Source: Haliclona indistincta
Taxonomy: Eukaryota > Porifera > Demospongiae > Haplosclerida > Chalinidae
Reading direction: 5' to 3'
Length of the DNA: 64,000 nucleotides
Assembly (NCBI GenBank): GCA_964017065.1
Contig: OZ024791.1
Location: 7,696,384-7,760,383, forward strand
The position numbers and the translations under genes were made by a program. Of this stretch, positions 45,621 to 57,144 are shown in pieces; the first letter of the stretch is position 1, and each line of letters starts with the position of its first letter. The notes under the pieces are model-generated. The model was given only the letters and a program-made list of their open reading frames with translations. It did not search any database and was not told the origin of the DNA.

Positions 45621-48600
45621 ATGGCTACTAGTGCCTCCCATACACCAAGTAAGTTATTATAGTGAAGCATTAATGAATGACACTGTGTCCATGACTACAG
45701 TTTCACGATCTCCTGCTCATCTGGAGCCACTTATTGAAGAAGGGAGAGCTAGATGCACTTCACTGGGACTTCAGCTCAAGATTCCTCTTCCAGTGCTGCA
45801 AGATCTAGAGAAAAAATCCAAGGTCAAGAAGCCAATCAGGGAATGTTTTTTAGAGATGTGGCAGCAATGGTTCAAGGACAAAGGAGAAAGAAAGTGGATT
45901 GAAATCATTGAAGTACTGAAACAACAGAGACACAACAGACTTAAGAATGATTTAGAGAAAAAATACAAACCAGACACACCAGGTATGTGTTCTCAATAAT
46001 ATAGAATTTAGGTCATTTCCGAATGCAGTTCCGCGAGACTTCAATTTCCAAGGAGAGCTGAAGGAAATGATTCCCAAGTGGTACCTGTTTGGCTGGGCAC
46101 TTGGAGTATCAACAACTGATATGGATATTATCAAGGAGGGTGAGGGCAACTCAGAGGTCTACATGATATCTATGCTAGAGGAGTGGAAGAAAAATCATCA
46201 AGATAGCTACACATGGGAAACTCTACAAGAGGCACTCAGAGTCATTGGTAACAATAGACTGGCTAAAGAACTGGAGGAACACAGACTAAAAGACAAACAA
46301 GGTCATTATTATAACCTGGAGGTGCATGAAAATTGGACACCTCATTATATTACTTACACTTTTTAATTTACATTTATCATCATTCACATTCACATGTAGT
46401 TGGTGACAGCAAACTACAAGAGCCCTCTACTGTCAAACAAAGTGAACCAGATATTTCAGCAGGTTGGATAATATCATTATACTGATAATGATTATTATCG
46501 GTTCGATTCTAGAAAAGAAGAAAACCAGGGAGAGAGAGGAAGAGACTCATGAAGACAAGCTACTCAGTAAGCACAATAGCTTATCTCTCAGTACGCTCAA
46601 ATGAATACTGCTTTGCAACTTTGGCTAATACTAAATTATTTACAAATCAGAAAAGATTTACTTGTCACATGATCACTTCCAACCTCCTCAGTGAAATATT
46701 TTTTAACCATTTTAACTATGAACTTTTTTATGTAGTTGACACTGCTATGACAGCATTCAATCACTGGGTTACTATGCGTCTCTCTATGTTCCGTACTATG
46801 GGTGCTCCTGGGAGTGGAAAAACCTCTGTTCTTGACTTGACTATGGGAAAACCTCCTGCTACCAAGAGAGAGAGTAGTGACTGTATAGAAACACGTGACA
46901 TCACCATTGTACCAATTCTGGCACACGAAGAGGAGGTATGGGAAACAGTGACTAAAAAACGAATGAATGAAATGGTCAGGAAGGCTCTTAAAGCTGAAAT
47001 CGATCAACAACATCGAACATTGGAAAGTCCAGATGTTCCTCCAACAACTACTTTCTCTTCTCGCCTTCCTACTCCTCCTAGAGAAGAAGTAGCTCAAGAA
47101 ACAACTCAACAACCTCTGAAAGTCTTCACAGATATGGTTGACAAGTTGGAAGAAACAGAAGGATCTAAGGAATTAATGGATGTTCACTGGGTGTTCACCC
47201 AGGACACAGGGGGCCAGCCATGCTATCAATCTGTTGCTCCTTTGCTTCTGAGAGAAAATTCATGCAGTGTCATCACCACCAAGCTTAACGAAAAGTTGGA
47301 ATCGAAACCTGAGTTTGCATTTTTCATTAAGGGAAAACCCATCCCAATGTCCAGCGTCAAGATTCAACTGACAAATCTCCAAATGATTGAAACTCTGGTC
47401 AAATCACAAGCATCAGTCAATCCATCACAGGCACCCAAATACATCATAGTTGGCACTCATGACGACAAAACTAAAGATTGTGAGGAAACGATTGGAACCA
47501 AGAATGCAATATTAAAAGAAAGGCTGAGTGGGTTAGAGGACCAGCGTATTGACAATGGTACCACCATTATCTTCCCAATAAATGCAGTCAATCCAAATGA
47601 AGAAGAAAGAAAAAAAAAGGCAAAGTGGCTGCGCAGAAAAATTCTAAAATCTCCTGGAGCTACAGTCGAGAAAAGTGTGAAAATTCGTTGGTTTGGTCTT
47701 TTACTCCACCTCATTACCGAGGACAAAGATACCTACACACTAGATGAGTGTTTAGAGGCTGGAAAAAGTCTTAAAATGGACGAAAACGAGATAAAAGAAG
47801 CTCTTGAGTTCTTCCATGGACTAGGAATCATGATTTATTTCGACACGAAAGACCTAGGAGGAGTTATCATCGTCAAAGTGAAAGTGGTTTTTAGGACATT
47901 ATCTCTGCTCCTTGGTATCTCATTCATTGACAGAGATACTCTTGACCATGAATTTGAGCTCAATCTCTCAGCCAACACCCAAGAACATCTTCAAAAATAT
48001 GGACGGTTCAAGAAAGAGTTACTAGAAGATGAGAAAGAATTTCAGTTCTCTGATGTTTTTACAGCCAAATACTTCCTTGATCTTCTTGAGCATGTAACGG
48101 CTGTCATTGCAGTAGGAGAAGAGTACTTTCTTCCCTCAGCTCTTGCATTTGCTACTGATGAAGAGATCAAACAACGTGTCAAGGGAGAGCCTTGGATCAT
48201 ACGCCTCACAAGAGAAAAGGAAACTTGTGGACCTATCAAAATTCCACCACCACCGGCTTACTTGTCATCACTTTTCATTAACGTACTGAAATCCCCTACC
48301 AAATACAAGCTGCCGTTGCCCAGGTTTCAATTCAGTCAGCAGTACTCAAATGCAATGAGCTTGTCTTACAGCGGCGGTGGATTCATCCATTTTATTCAAC
48401 GTGTCAACCAGATTGAAGTGTATTTCAGTCTGTGTGAGGAGGATCAACTACACAAGTGCCATGCTATTCGATCTGATGTACTAGAAGCAACCAAAATCAC
48501 TGAAGAAAAGCTCAATATTCCTCCTGAAATTTTAGTAATAAATGATGCGTTTCTGTGTCCTTGTGAAGAAAACAGTAAACGCCACGTATACGTCTATACG

Positions 48601-50644
48601 TCTTGTATGAAGAAAGCTCAGTGCGAGGAGAGTGGAGAGTATCATGAGCTAACACTGTCACAACAAAGGTGGATGGATGAACCACAAGGTGTGTATAGCA
48701 ATAATGATGTAGATACATGTATATTACTGAGTGAATGAAGCACCAAAGGTGCTGCTGCAGATGCCTTGGTGATATATAGTAGCAGCCAGAAACCAAGCAA
48801 GTGCATAGTTGTGGTTTAATAATTAGCTGCCTACAATAATAGTTTTGATGGACTGCTAGCTACCCTCATTCCCCTCTAGAGTAATAGGACATTGTTTTTC
48901 AGCTACTCTCCACATTAGCAATTTTGGTTTAGTATTACCAGTTAGTTTTGATTCGTGTTGTATTCAGTGTGAACACTCAATACAAAAGCTGTCAACAGAA
49001 GTAATGTGGTAGTCCAGGATAGAATTCAGGCAAAAGTACGTATGCAAAGTTTTGAGTAATCGTGCGGTAAAGTTGTCCAAGTAAATACTGTTGCTGGAAA
49101 GCTTTACGCACACTTTAAACACAGGCTAGCTGACAGTATGCATGCGCGGCAAGTTGATCATAGCGCCATAGCCATCTGTGCTACACCTGGACAAAACACA
49201 TGAAACTCAGCCCCAAAGATTGTGTAATTTTTAAAATTTACAATACGTGCATGACAGCATTGTACGACCTGTAACTTCGTTCGTGCGCTTCGCACAGCTC
49301 TAAAATTTGCTAAACATACTCACAAGGGGCGTGTGTACGTGCGTATTAAAAAAAGAATTCAAACTAAGTGAACTTTTGCCTGTTTTCTATCCGGGACTAC
49401 CATGCACACATGTAGTAGACGGAACTAGACACATTCTTGCACATTGATTATTATAATTCACTTTCGGTTGCCTTAGTTATAATTTTTGGTTTATCCAGTT
49501 TGTTTGTGTTGCTTGTTTCATCACATACACTGCTGCACCAAATACATATTGAACTGGGTTGAATTTGGTTTACATTGATATGCTTTCATCAAATCTTTTC
49601 ATTCCTTTTGCAGATCAAGATTTCCAGAAAAGACCTATAAATCCAACAACCTTTTGGAAACTTGATGACTGCAAGTACAAAGGCGATGGCACAACTCTCA
49701 TGGTGTTTGATACCGGTATCGACATGACTCATCCATCTTTCTCCTCGAGGAGTAAAGAAATGCTGTTGTTACTACCGGAGGGCGGATCTTATGACGACAT
49801 GGACAAAAAAGGGCACGGTACTTTGTGTGCAGGAATTGCTTGTGGTGGTGATCTGAAAGGTACTTTAAAGGATGGTAAACCGTTCAAATGTTGTGGAGTT
49901 GCACCTAATGCTAAATTGGGAATTTGGAAGGCTCATAACGCAAATCCCGAAACTCAGAGGTCTGAATTTAGACAAGAATTGAAATCATTGACAGAATACG
50001 TTCAAACATTCAAGAAACCTCCTATTGATGTATTAGTTATTCCTAGTGGAATGTCTATACCCTTCACCGAGATGCACGAGTGCATCAAGACATTGGATGA
50101 CAAGGGAATTATTATAGTGTGTTCTGGCAGCAATGATGGTGCTGTAAGCAATAGCATCGCGTACCCTGCTCGTTTTTCTCAAACCATCTGCATTGGTTCT
50201 AATACAGCTGGTCTTAATCGAAGTGATTTTTCACCTGTAGGTGATAAAATGGATTTTTTGGCCGTTGGAGAAGATATCATTGGTCCAAGGAGCAAAAAAT
50301 GTGAAAAAAAGAGTGATTCTGTTTCAGAAGACAGTAGTGAAATGTTTTTAATATGCAAGGGTACGTCATTTAGTGCTCCGGCAGTTGGAGGACTGATATG
50401 CTTAATTCTTCAAACTCTAAAATCCAAACAAGCGGTTCTTCGTATTGCTGAAAAGCTAAATCGCGAATTTATTGTGAACCTATTGAAGCATTTGACAAAC
50501 AGGAGAGGTGAACCAAAGGATAGAGAGTGGGGATATGGAGCCATAGATCGTAAAAGATTGGAACAGTTCTTCAAAAGTCCTACGGACATTATTAAGGAGA
50601 TGAGGGACGATAAAGAAATAATGCCTCCTGCTTCAATTTCATAG
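45621..50644 (+). CDS. A7: Death-Death-linker-Roc/COR-subtilase protein
   Basis: Exons: 45621-45648, 45701-45982 (Death 1), 46029-46301 (Death 2), 46421-46462 (linker E), 46513-46566 (linker F), 46736-48688 (Roc/COR), 49614-50644 (subtilase, stop). The total is 3663 nt, exactly 1221 codons. Same plan as A2. The Roc/COR exon is a mosaic: its 5' two-thirds reads like A5 (ETRDITIVPILAHEEEV; YFDTKDL), while from about 48280 to the stop-side intron it is nearly identical to A1 (KYKLPLP, CEEDQLHKCHAI, TSCMKKAQCEESGEYHELTL). All four protease motifs are intact. Confidence 0.8.
46736..48688 (+). other. Roc/COR GTPase exon of A7
   Basis: Uninterrupted, 1953 nt. GAPGSGKT, DTGGQP and VGTHDDK are present; the last is the only copy here with the His of the Roc-type THxD motif. 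No proline run follows the P-loop. Confidence 0.7.
49007..49402. mobile_element. 396-bp TIR element in A7 intron
   Basis: The left end TGGTAGTCCAGGATAGAATT and the complement of the right end TGGTAGTCCCGGATAGAAAA continue to match over about 31 bp with four mismatches. No coding frame. Flanking intron sequence matches A1 and A2 introns, so the element is an insertion. Class unknown. Confidence 0.65.
49614..50644 (+). other. Subtilisin-like protease exon of A7
   Basis: Asp in VFDTGID, His in GHGTLCAG, Asn in CSGSNDG and Ser in GTSFSAPAV. Near the His the loop is longer than in A1 (SRSKEMLLLLPEGGSYDDMD). The Cys of KSACLS in A1 is lost here (KSDSVS). Confidence 0.85.
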
Positions 50645-51130
50645 TCTGAAGCTCTACTACACTGACACATGACTTTAGATTCTCATTGTGATACTCTTTA
50701 GCAATTTTTTTGTATTCTCTGTATTTAATTGTTGTTGTATGCTTAGAAGAAGCTACTGAGCACTGTGTCTTATGCACATGTTTTGCACTTTAACTCAAAT
50801 TGAGAGGTTTAAATAATGTTAAGAAAAACAAGTGTCAATCCAATGATAATCAAACGAAGCTGAGCACTATCTAGACAATTAAATTGGCTCTAGTAGCTCT
50901 AGAATAATTACAACAATGTATGGTGAAGGATGGATTCAAGGTGGTGGTATCATACGTAAATTGATGGGTCTTGTAACTGGTATACACAGAAATTCATGAT
51001 CAGTGTATTTTGACTGACTTCCTATACTAGTAAAGCCTTATAAGGAAATAGTTACACAAACACCTCCCTCTGCCCTCGCTCTTAGCTCCCTTGTTTTCGG
51101 CTATCAAGACTCTTGAACACAAGCACTATC
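50645..51130 (+). other. A7-A8 intergenic region
   Basis: Family 3' flank, then the A8 promoter block. The TATA is interrupted (CCTATACTAGTAAAGCC), but the CArG box CCTTATAAGG is intact at 51036-51045. No gene. Confidence 0.5.
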
Positions 51131-52493
51131 ATGGCTGCTAGTGCCTCCCCTACACCAAGTAAGTTATTATAGTGAAAGTACTAATGAATTACACTGTGTC
51201 CATGACTGCAGTTTCACGAGTTCCTGCTGATCTGGAGCCACTTATTCAAGAAGAGAGATATAATTCCATTCCACTGGGAGTTAAGCTCAAGATTCCTCTT
51301 TCAGTGCTTCAAGATCTTGAGAGAAAATTCAAGAAGGGCAAGAAGCCAATCAAGGAATGTTTTCAAGAGATGTGGCAGCAATGGTTCAATGACAAAGAAG
51401 AAAGAAAGTGGATTGAAATCTTTGAAGCACTGAAACAACAGAGACACAACAGACTTAAGAATATTTTAGAGAAAAATCACAAACCAGACACACCAGGTAT
51501 GTGTTCTCAATAATATAGAATTTAGGTCATTTCCGAATGCAGTTCCACGAGACTTCAATTTCGAAGGAGAGCTGAAGGAAATTATTCCCAAGTGGTACCA
51601 GTTTGGCTGTGCACTTGGAATATCAATAAAAGATTTGGAAATTATTAATGACGACGCGTGTGTCTCAAAGGACTACATGACATCTATGCTAGAGGAGTGG
51701 AAGAAGACTCATGAAGATAGCTACACGTGGGAAACTCTACAAAAGGCACTTAGAGTCATTGGTAACTATAGACTGGCAACTAATCTGGAGGAACACAGAC
51801 TAAAAGATAAACAAGGTCATTATTATAACCTAGAGGTGCATGAAAATTGGACACCTCGTTACATTACCTGTACACTTACATTCATTTATCATCAATCACA
51901 TTCACATGTAGTTGGTGTCAGCAAACTACAAGAGCCCTCTACTGTCAAACAAAGTGAACCAGATATTTCAGCAGGTTGGATAATATCATTATACTGATAA
52001 TGACTATTATTGGTTTGGTTCTAGAAAAGAAGAAAACCAGGGAGAGAGAGGGAGAGACTCATGAAGACAAACTACTCAGTAAGCACAATAGTTTATCTCT
52101 CAGTATGCTCAAATAAATACTTCTTTGCAACTTTTGACTAATACTAAATTAACCTCCTCAGTGAAATATGTTTAGCCATGTTAACTGTAAACATTTTTTT
52201 ATGTAGTCAGCACTGCTATGACAGCATTCAATCACTGGGTTACTATGCGTCTCTTTAAGTTCCGTACTATGGGTGCTCCTGGGAGTGGAAAAACCTCTGT
52301 TCTTGACTTGACTATGGGAAAACCTCCTCCTCCTCCTGAAGAGAGTGAGAGAAAGAGAGTGAGAGAGAGTACTCACTGTATAAAAACACGTGAAATCACC
52401 ATTGCACCAATTCTGGCACACGAAGATGTCGTATGGGAAACAGTGAATACAGACCGAATGATTGAAATGGTCGGGAAGGCTCTTAAAGCTAAA

Positions 52494-52623
52494 ATCGATC
52501 AACATAAGAAAACTCAAGATGTTCCTCCGACAACTACTTCCTCTCTCGCCTAGTTGAAATCGATCAACATAAGAAAACTCAAGATGTTCCTTCAACAACT
52601 ACTTCCTCTTCCCCTTCTTGCCT
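52494..52623 (+). repeat. 65-bp tandem duplication in A8 GTPase exon
   Basis: Two units, each with ATCGATCAACATAAGAAAAC and GATGTTCCT(C/T)C(G/A)ACAACTACTT. A few differences between them suggest the event is not brand-new or that one unit was overwritten. Sister exons have one unit. Confidence 0.8.
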
Positions 52624-54233
52624 TCCTACTCTTCCTAGAGAAGAAGCAGCTCAAGAAACAACTCAAAAACCTCTGAAAGTCATCTCAGATATGGTTGACA
52701 AGTTGGAAGAAATAGAAGGATCTATGGAATTAATGGATGTTCACTGGGTGTTCACCCAAGACACAGGGGGCCAGCCATGCTATCAATCTGTTGCTCCTTT
52801 GCTTCTGAGAGAAAATTCGTGCAGTGTCATCACCACCAAGCTTAACGAAGAGTTTGGATCGAAACCTGAGTTTGCATTTTTCATTAAGGGAAAAGAAATC
52901 CCAATGTCCAGCGCCAAGATTCAACTGACAAATCTCCAAATGATTGAAACTCTGGTCAAATCGCAAGCATCAGTCAATCCATCACAGGCACCCAAATACA
53001 TCATAGTTGGCACTTTTGTGGATGAAGTTAAAGAAGGTGACGAAACGATTGAAACCAAGAATGATGTGTTAAAGAAAAGCCTGAGTGGGTTAGAGGACCA
53101 GCGTATTAACAATGGTGGCTCCATTATCTTCCCAATAAATGCAGTCAATCAAAACGAAAAAGAAAGAAAAGAAAAAGCAAAATGGCTGCGGAGAAAAATT
53201 CTAGAATCTCCTGGAGCTACAGCCAAGGAAAGAGTGAAAATTCGTTGGTTTGGTCTTTTACTCCACCTCATTACCAAGGACAAAGCTGCCTACACACTAG
53301 ATGAGTGTTTAGAGGCTGGGAAAAGTCTTAAAATGGACGAAGACGAGGTATTAAAAGCTCTTGAGTTCTTCCATGGACTAGGAATCATGATTTATTTCCG
53401 CACGCAAGACCTAAAAGGAGTTGTCATCGTCAAAGTGAAAGTGGTTTTTAGCGCATTATCTCTGCTCCTTGGTATCTCATTCATTGACAGAGATACTCTT
53501 GACAATGAATTTGAGCTCAATCTCTTAGCCGACACCCAAGAACGTCTTCAAAAATATGGACGGTTCAACAAAGAGTTACTACTTCAGAAACAATTTCATT
53601 TCTCTGATGTTTTTACAGCCAAATACTTCCTTGATCTTCTTGAGCATGTGACGGCTGTCATTGCAGTAGGAGATGAGTACTTTCTTCCCTCAGCTCTTGC
53701 ATTTGCTACTGATAAAGAGATCGAACAACGTGTCAAGGGAGAGCCTTGGATCATACGCCTCACAAGAGAAAAGAAAGATCGTGATCCTAACGACATTCCA
53801 CCACCACCGGCTTACTTATCATCAGTTTTCATTAACGTACTGAAATACTTTCCCGAATGCAACCTTCCATCGTCGAAGGATAGTCAGCAGTACTCAAATG
53901 CAATGAGTTTGTCTTACAGCGATGGATTCATCCATTTTATTCAACGTGTCGACCAGATTGAAGTGTATTTCAGTGAGTGTGAGGCTCAACCACACAAGTG
54001 CCATGCTATTCGATTTGCGGTACTAGAAGCAACCAAACGCACTGAAAAGATGCTCAATATTCCTCCTGAAATTTTAGTGAAAAAGGATGCGTTTCTGTGT
54101 CCTTGTGAAGAAAACAGTAATGGCCGCCACGTATATGTATTCAAAACCGTTAAGAAGAAAGCCTGGTGCAAGAAGAATAAAAAGCATCTTGAGCTAAAAC
54201 CATCACAGCAAAGTTGGATGGATGAACCACAAG

Positions 54234-54820
54234 GTGCGTATAGCTATAATAGTATTCTTGATGTAGATACATGTATATTACTGAGTGAATGAAGCACCAA
54301 AGGTGCTGCTGCAGATGCCTTGGTGATAATAAGTAGCAGCCAGAAACCAGCTAGGAGACTTACAGCTAGGAGACTCACTTAACGTGACATGATTCCAGCT
54401 TTTAGTGTCTCCCCAGAAACCAAGCAAGTGCATAGTTGTGGTTAATAAGTAGTTGCCTACAATAATTGTTTTGACGGACTGCTAGGTACCCAAATTGCCA
54501 GAGTAATAGGACATTGTTTTTGGTTACCTGCCACATTAGCAATTTTGGTTTAGTTTTGATTCATGTTGTATTCACACTGTCAAGACTGTGGAATCAAACT
54601 ATCGAAACGTTTAAACAAAATCCTCCAGCTAGTTTTAAGCTGTAAATTGTTAAACTTTTTGACAAAATTTTCATTATGATTTTTGGTGCTTGTTTGTTCA
54701 CTGCTGCACTAAATACACATTGAACTGGGTTGAATTTGGTTTGACCACTGGTATGCATTCATCAAATCCGCTGTGTGAACACACCCTTGTAGTTTTCATT
54801 CCTTTTTATCTTGCATGCAG
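54234..54820 (+). other. A8 intron between Roc/COR and subtilase exons
   Basis: Compact version of the intron, without the insertions seen in A1, A2 and A7. It shares TTTGACAAAATTTTCATTAT with the other copies. The acceptor is TTGCATGCAG. Nothing else recognised. Confidence 0.45.
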
Positions 54821-55863
54821 ATCATGATTTGCAGCACAACGCCATAAAAAGAGGTATAAATCCAAGAACCTTTTGGAAACTTGATGACTGCGAGTACAAA
54901 GGCGATGGCACAACTCTCATGGTGTTTGATACCGGTATCGACTGGGCTCATCAATCTTTCTCTTCGAAGAGTGAAGATATGCTGTTGTTACCACAGGAGG
55001 GTGGATTTTGTGATGAGGGTGGATCTTGTTACGACGTGGACGAAAATGGGCATGGTACTTTTTGTGCAGGAGTTGCTTGTGGTGCTAAACAGGTAGGCAC
55101 TTACAAGGATGGTGAATCGTTCACATGTTGTGGAGTTGCACCTAATGCTAAATTGGGAATTTGGAAGGCTCGTAAAAATGCAAATGCCGAGTCTAAATTT
55201 GTAGAGCGATTGAAAGCATTGACAGAATACATTCAACAGAATACATTCGAGAAACCTCCTATTGATGTATTAGTTATTCCTAGAGGAATGTATAAACCCC
55301 ACACCGATATGCGAGAGTGCATCAAGACATTGGATGACATGGGAATTATTATAGTGTGTGCTGGCAGCAATGATGGTGCTGCAAGAAATAGCATCAAGTA
55401 CCCTGCTCGTTTTCCTCAAACCATATGCATTGGTTCTAACACGTCTGGTTCTAAAGCAAGTGATTTTTCACCTGAAGGCCTTAAAATGCAGTTTTTGGGC
55501 ATTGGAGAACATATCATTGGTCCAAAGAGCAAAAAATGTGAAAAAAAGAGTGATTGTCTTTCAGAAGAGAGTAGTAAAATGTTTTCGATATACAAGGGTA
55601 CGTCATTTAGTGCTGCAGCAGTTGGAGGACTGATATGCTTAATTCTTGAAACTCTAAAATCCAAGCGAGAGGTTCTTTGTATTCGTGAAGAGCTAAATCG
55701 CGAATTTATTGTGGAATTATTGCTTCATTTGACACGTGATGAAGGTGTATCATGGGATAAAAAACGTGGATTTGGAGCCATACTTAGTGAAAAGTTGAAA
55801 CAATTCTTCAAAAGTCCTGCGGACTTTATTAAGAAGATGAGGAATGATAACGGAATAGTCTGA
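54821..55863 (+). other. Subtilisin-like protease exon of A8
   Basis: Asp in VFDTGID, His in GHGTFCAG, Asn in CAGSNDG and Ser in GTSFSAAAV (Pro replaced by Ala after the Ser motif). An additional Gly/Cys-rich loop (GGFCDEGGSCYDVDENGHG) precedes the His. The C-terminus is shorter, ending NDNGIV. Confidence 0.8.
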
Positions 55864-55900
55864 AGCTCTACTACGCTGATTCATTGTGATACTCTTTTAG

Positions 55901-56006
55901 CAATTGTTTATACTGTCAATTGTTTATACTCAATTGTTGTTACTCAATTGTTTATACTGTATATTGTTTATACTGTATATTGTTTATACTGCCAATTGTT
56001 TATACT
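55901..56006 (+). repeat. Tandem AATTGTTTATACT repeat
   Basis: About seven irregular units of 14-18 bp in the 3' flank of A8. The other A 3' flanks have the unit once, so it expanded here. Confidence 0.75.
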
Positions 56007-56119
56007 CTTTTAGCAATTGTCTCTGTACTTATTGTTTTTTGTATGCTTATAATTGTTTTTTTGTATGCTTATAAGAAGCTACTAAGCACTGTGTCTTATG
56101 TGTAACAATCAGTTTATTA

Positions 56120-57047
56120 TGCCTCGGTGGGCGGAGCCACGAGGCATACAGTACAGTAGTCCATAGATATTATACTGTTGTTTGCGAAGATCTTGCATAA
56201 CGGAAGCGAAAGCGGAAGTATGACGTTGGCCAATCAAACGCACGTAGGCGTGACCAGAGATTATTAATACTACTTAACCGGGATAGGAAACTGTGACAAT
56301 CTTGTGTCACAATACATTTTGATTGACAGTTTCATATCCCGGTTACGTAGTATTAATAATCTCTGGCGTGACTAACTGAAGCTGTACACGTGACGAAAAG
56401 TGAATTTGATTGGCCAGTGTCATACTTCCGCTTTCGCTTCCGTTATGCATGCAAGATCTTCGCAAACAACTGTATTGCCTACGGACTGGGATTGGACACT
56501 AGCTCACGTGAGCGCATAGTAACAATACATTTTTGGTGCGTGCACACCGCGTTGCGCTTGACCCAAATGCCGCAATACATTTAGCGAGCAGAAAGTCGTG
56601 AACTTTGTGTACCTCTACTGCAAATACGAACTGTTTTTAGTGTACGCTGTAGCTTTATAATTGTTATTCACGTTGATCAATGTGGTGTAGGCATGTTTTT
56701 CAGCGCCTAGGGCGATACTGCAGTGCAGAATTCGTACTTGTTAGTGACCTTTTTTGTGTACCTCTGGACGCAACATGACAAATATCCGAATAAATTCAAT
56801 ACCCCCTTGGAGCTACTGTTCGATGATTCGAATATGGTTTAGGCTATAATCTGTATGCAGACAAAGCGTTATCTCGTTGCAAAGCGCCTTTGATTCGGGC
56901 AGTTTTTGTATTAAGTAATACTGTAACCATGCAGAACCACGCCGTATCCAAGGGCAAAATTGACCTCCGGCGCAACGCGCTGTGTACACGGAAATGCCCA
57001 GTGTCCAATCTCAGTCCGTAGGCAATATAATATCTATGAGTAGTCTA
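56120..57047. repeat. Nested foldback elements
   Basis: An inner inverted repeat has arms near 56190-56300 and 56330-56470 (GCGAAGATCTTGCATAACGG with its complement CGTTATGCATGCAAGATCTT; CCAGAGATTATTAATACTAC with its complement). A second pair joins about 56468-56500 (TTGCCTACGGACTGGGATTG) to about 57000-57026. An outermost pair joins CCATAGATATTATACTGTTG (about 56160) to ATAATATCTATGAGTAG (about 57030). A short hairpin GCCTCGG...CCACGAGGC is at 56121-56148. No gene. Confidence 0.65.
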
Positions 57048-57144
57048 GTCTCGTCCCCAGACCACACCTCTTCCGCCTACTTCAGAGAGGGTCTGGTTGC
57101 TTTGGTCGATTTTCTTGGCATTTTGCTAGACAAGTGTTACGTAA

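Larger units (their letters stand above)
51131..55863 (+). pseudogene. A8: Death-Death-Roc/COR-subtilase gene frameshifted by a 65-bp duplication
   Basis: Exons: 51131-51158 (MAASASPTP), 51212-51496 (Death 1), 51543-51815 (Death 2), 51933-51974 and 52025-52078 (linkers), 52207-54233 (Roc/COR), 54821-55863 (subtilase, stop). The GTPase exon is 2027 nt; minus the duplicated 65 bp it is 1962, a multiple of three. The duplication (units starting 52494 and 52559) inserts an in-frame TAG (SSLA, stop) between P-loop and DTGGQP. All else is intact, including protease motifs, so the damage looks recent and may be polymorphic. An N-terminal Death-Death-P-loop fragment could still be made. Whether a splice event removes the extra bases is not clear; the first unit ends in CTCTCTCGCCTAG, which resembles an acceptor. 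Confidence 0.7.

Noticed and set aside
260..55863. Prokaryotic origin of the protease genes
   Set aside because: Spliceosomal introns, shared 3' flanks and in-frame fusion to Death domains show they are part of the eukaryotic family; an ancient transfer of the S8 domain itself cannot be judged here.
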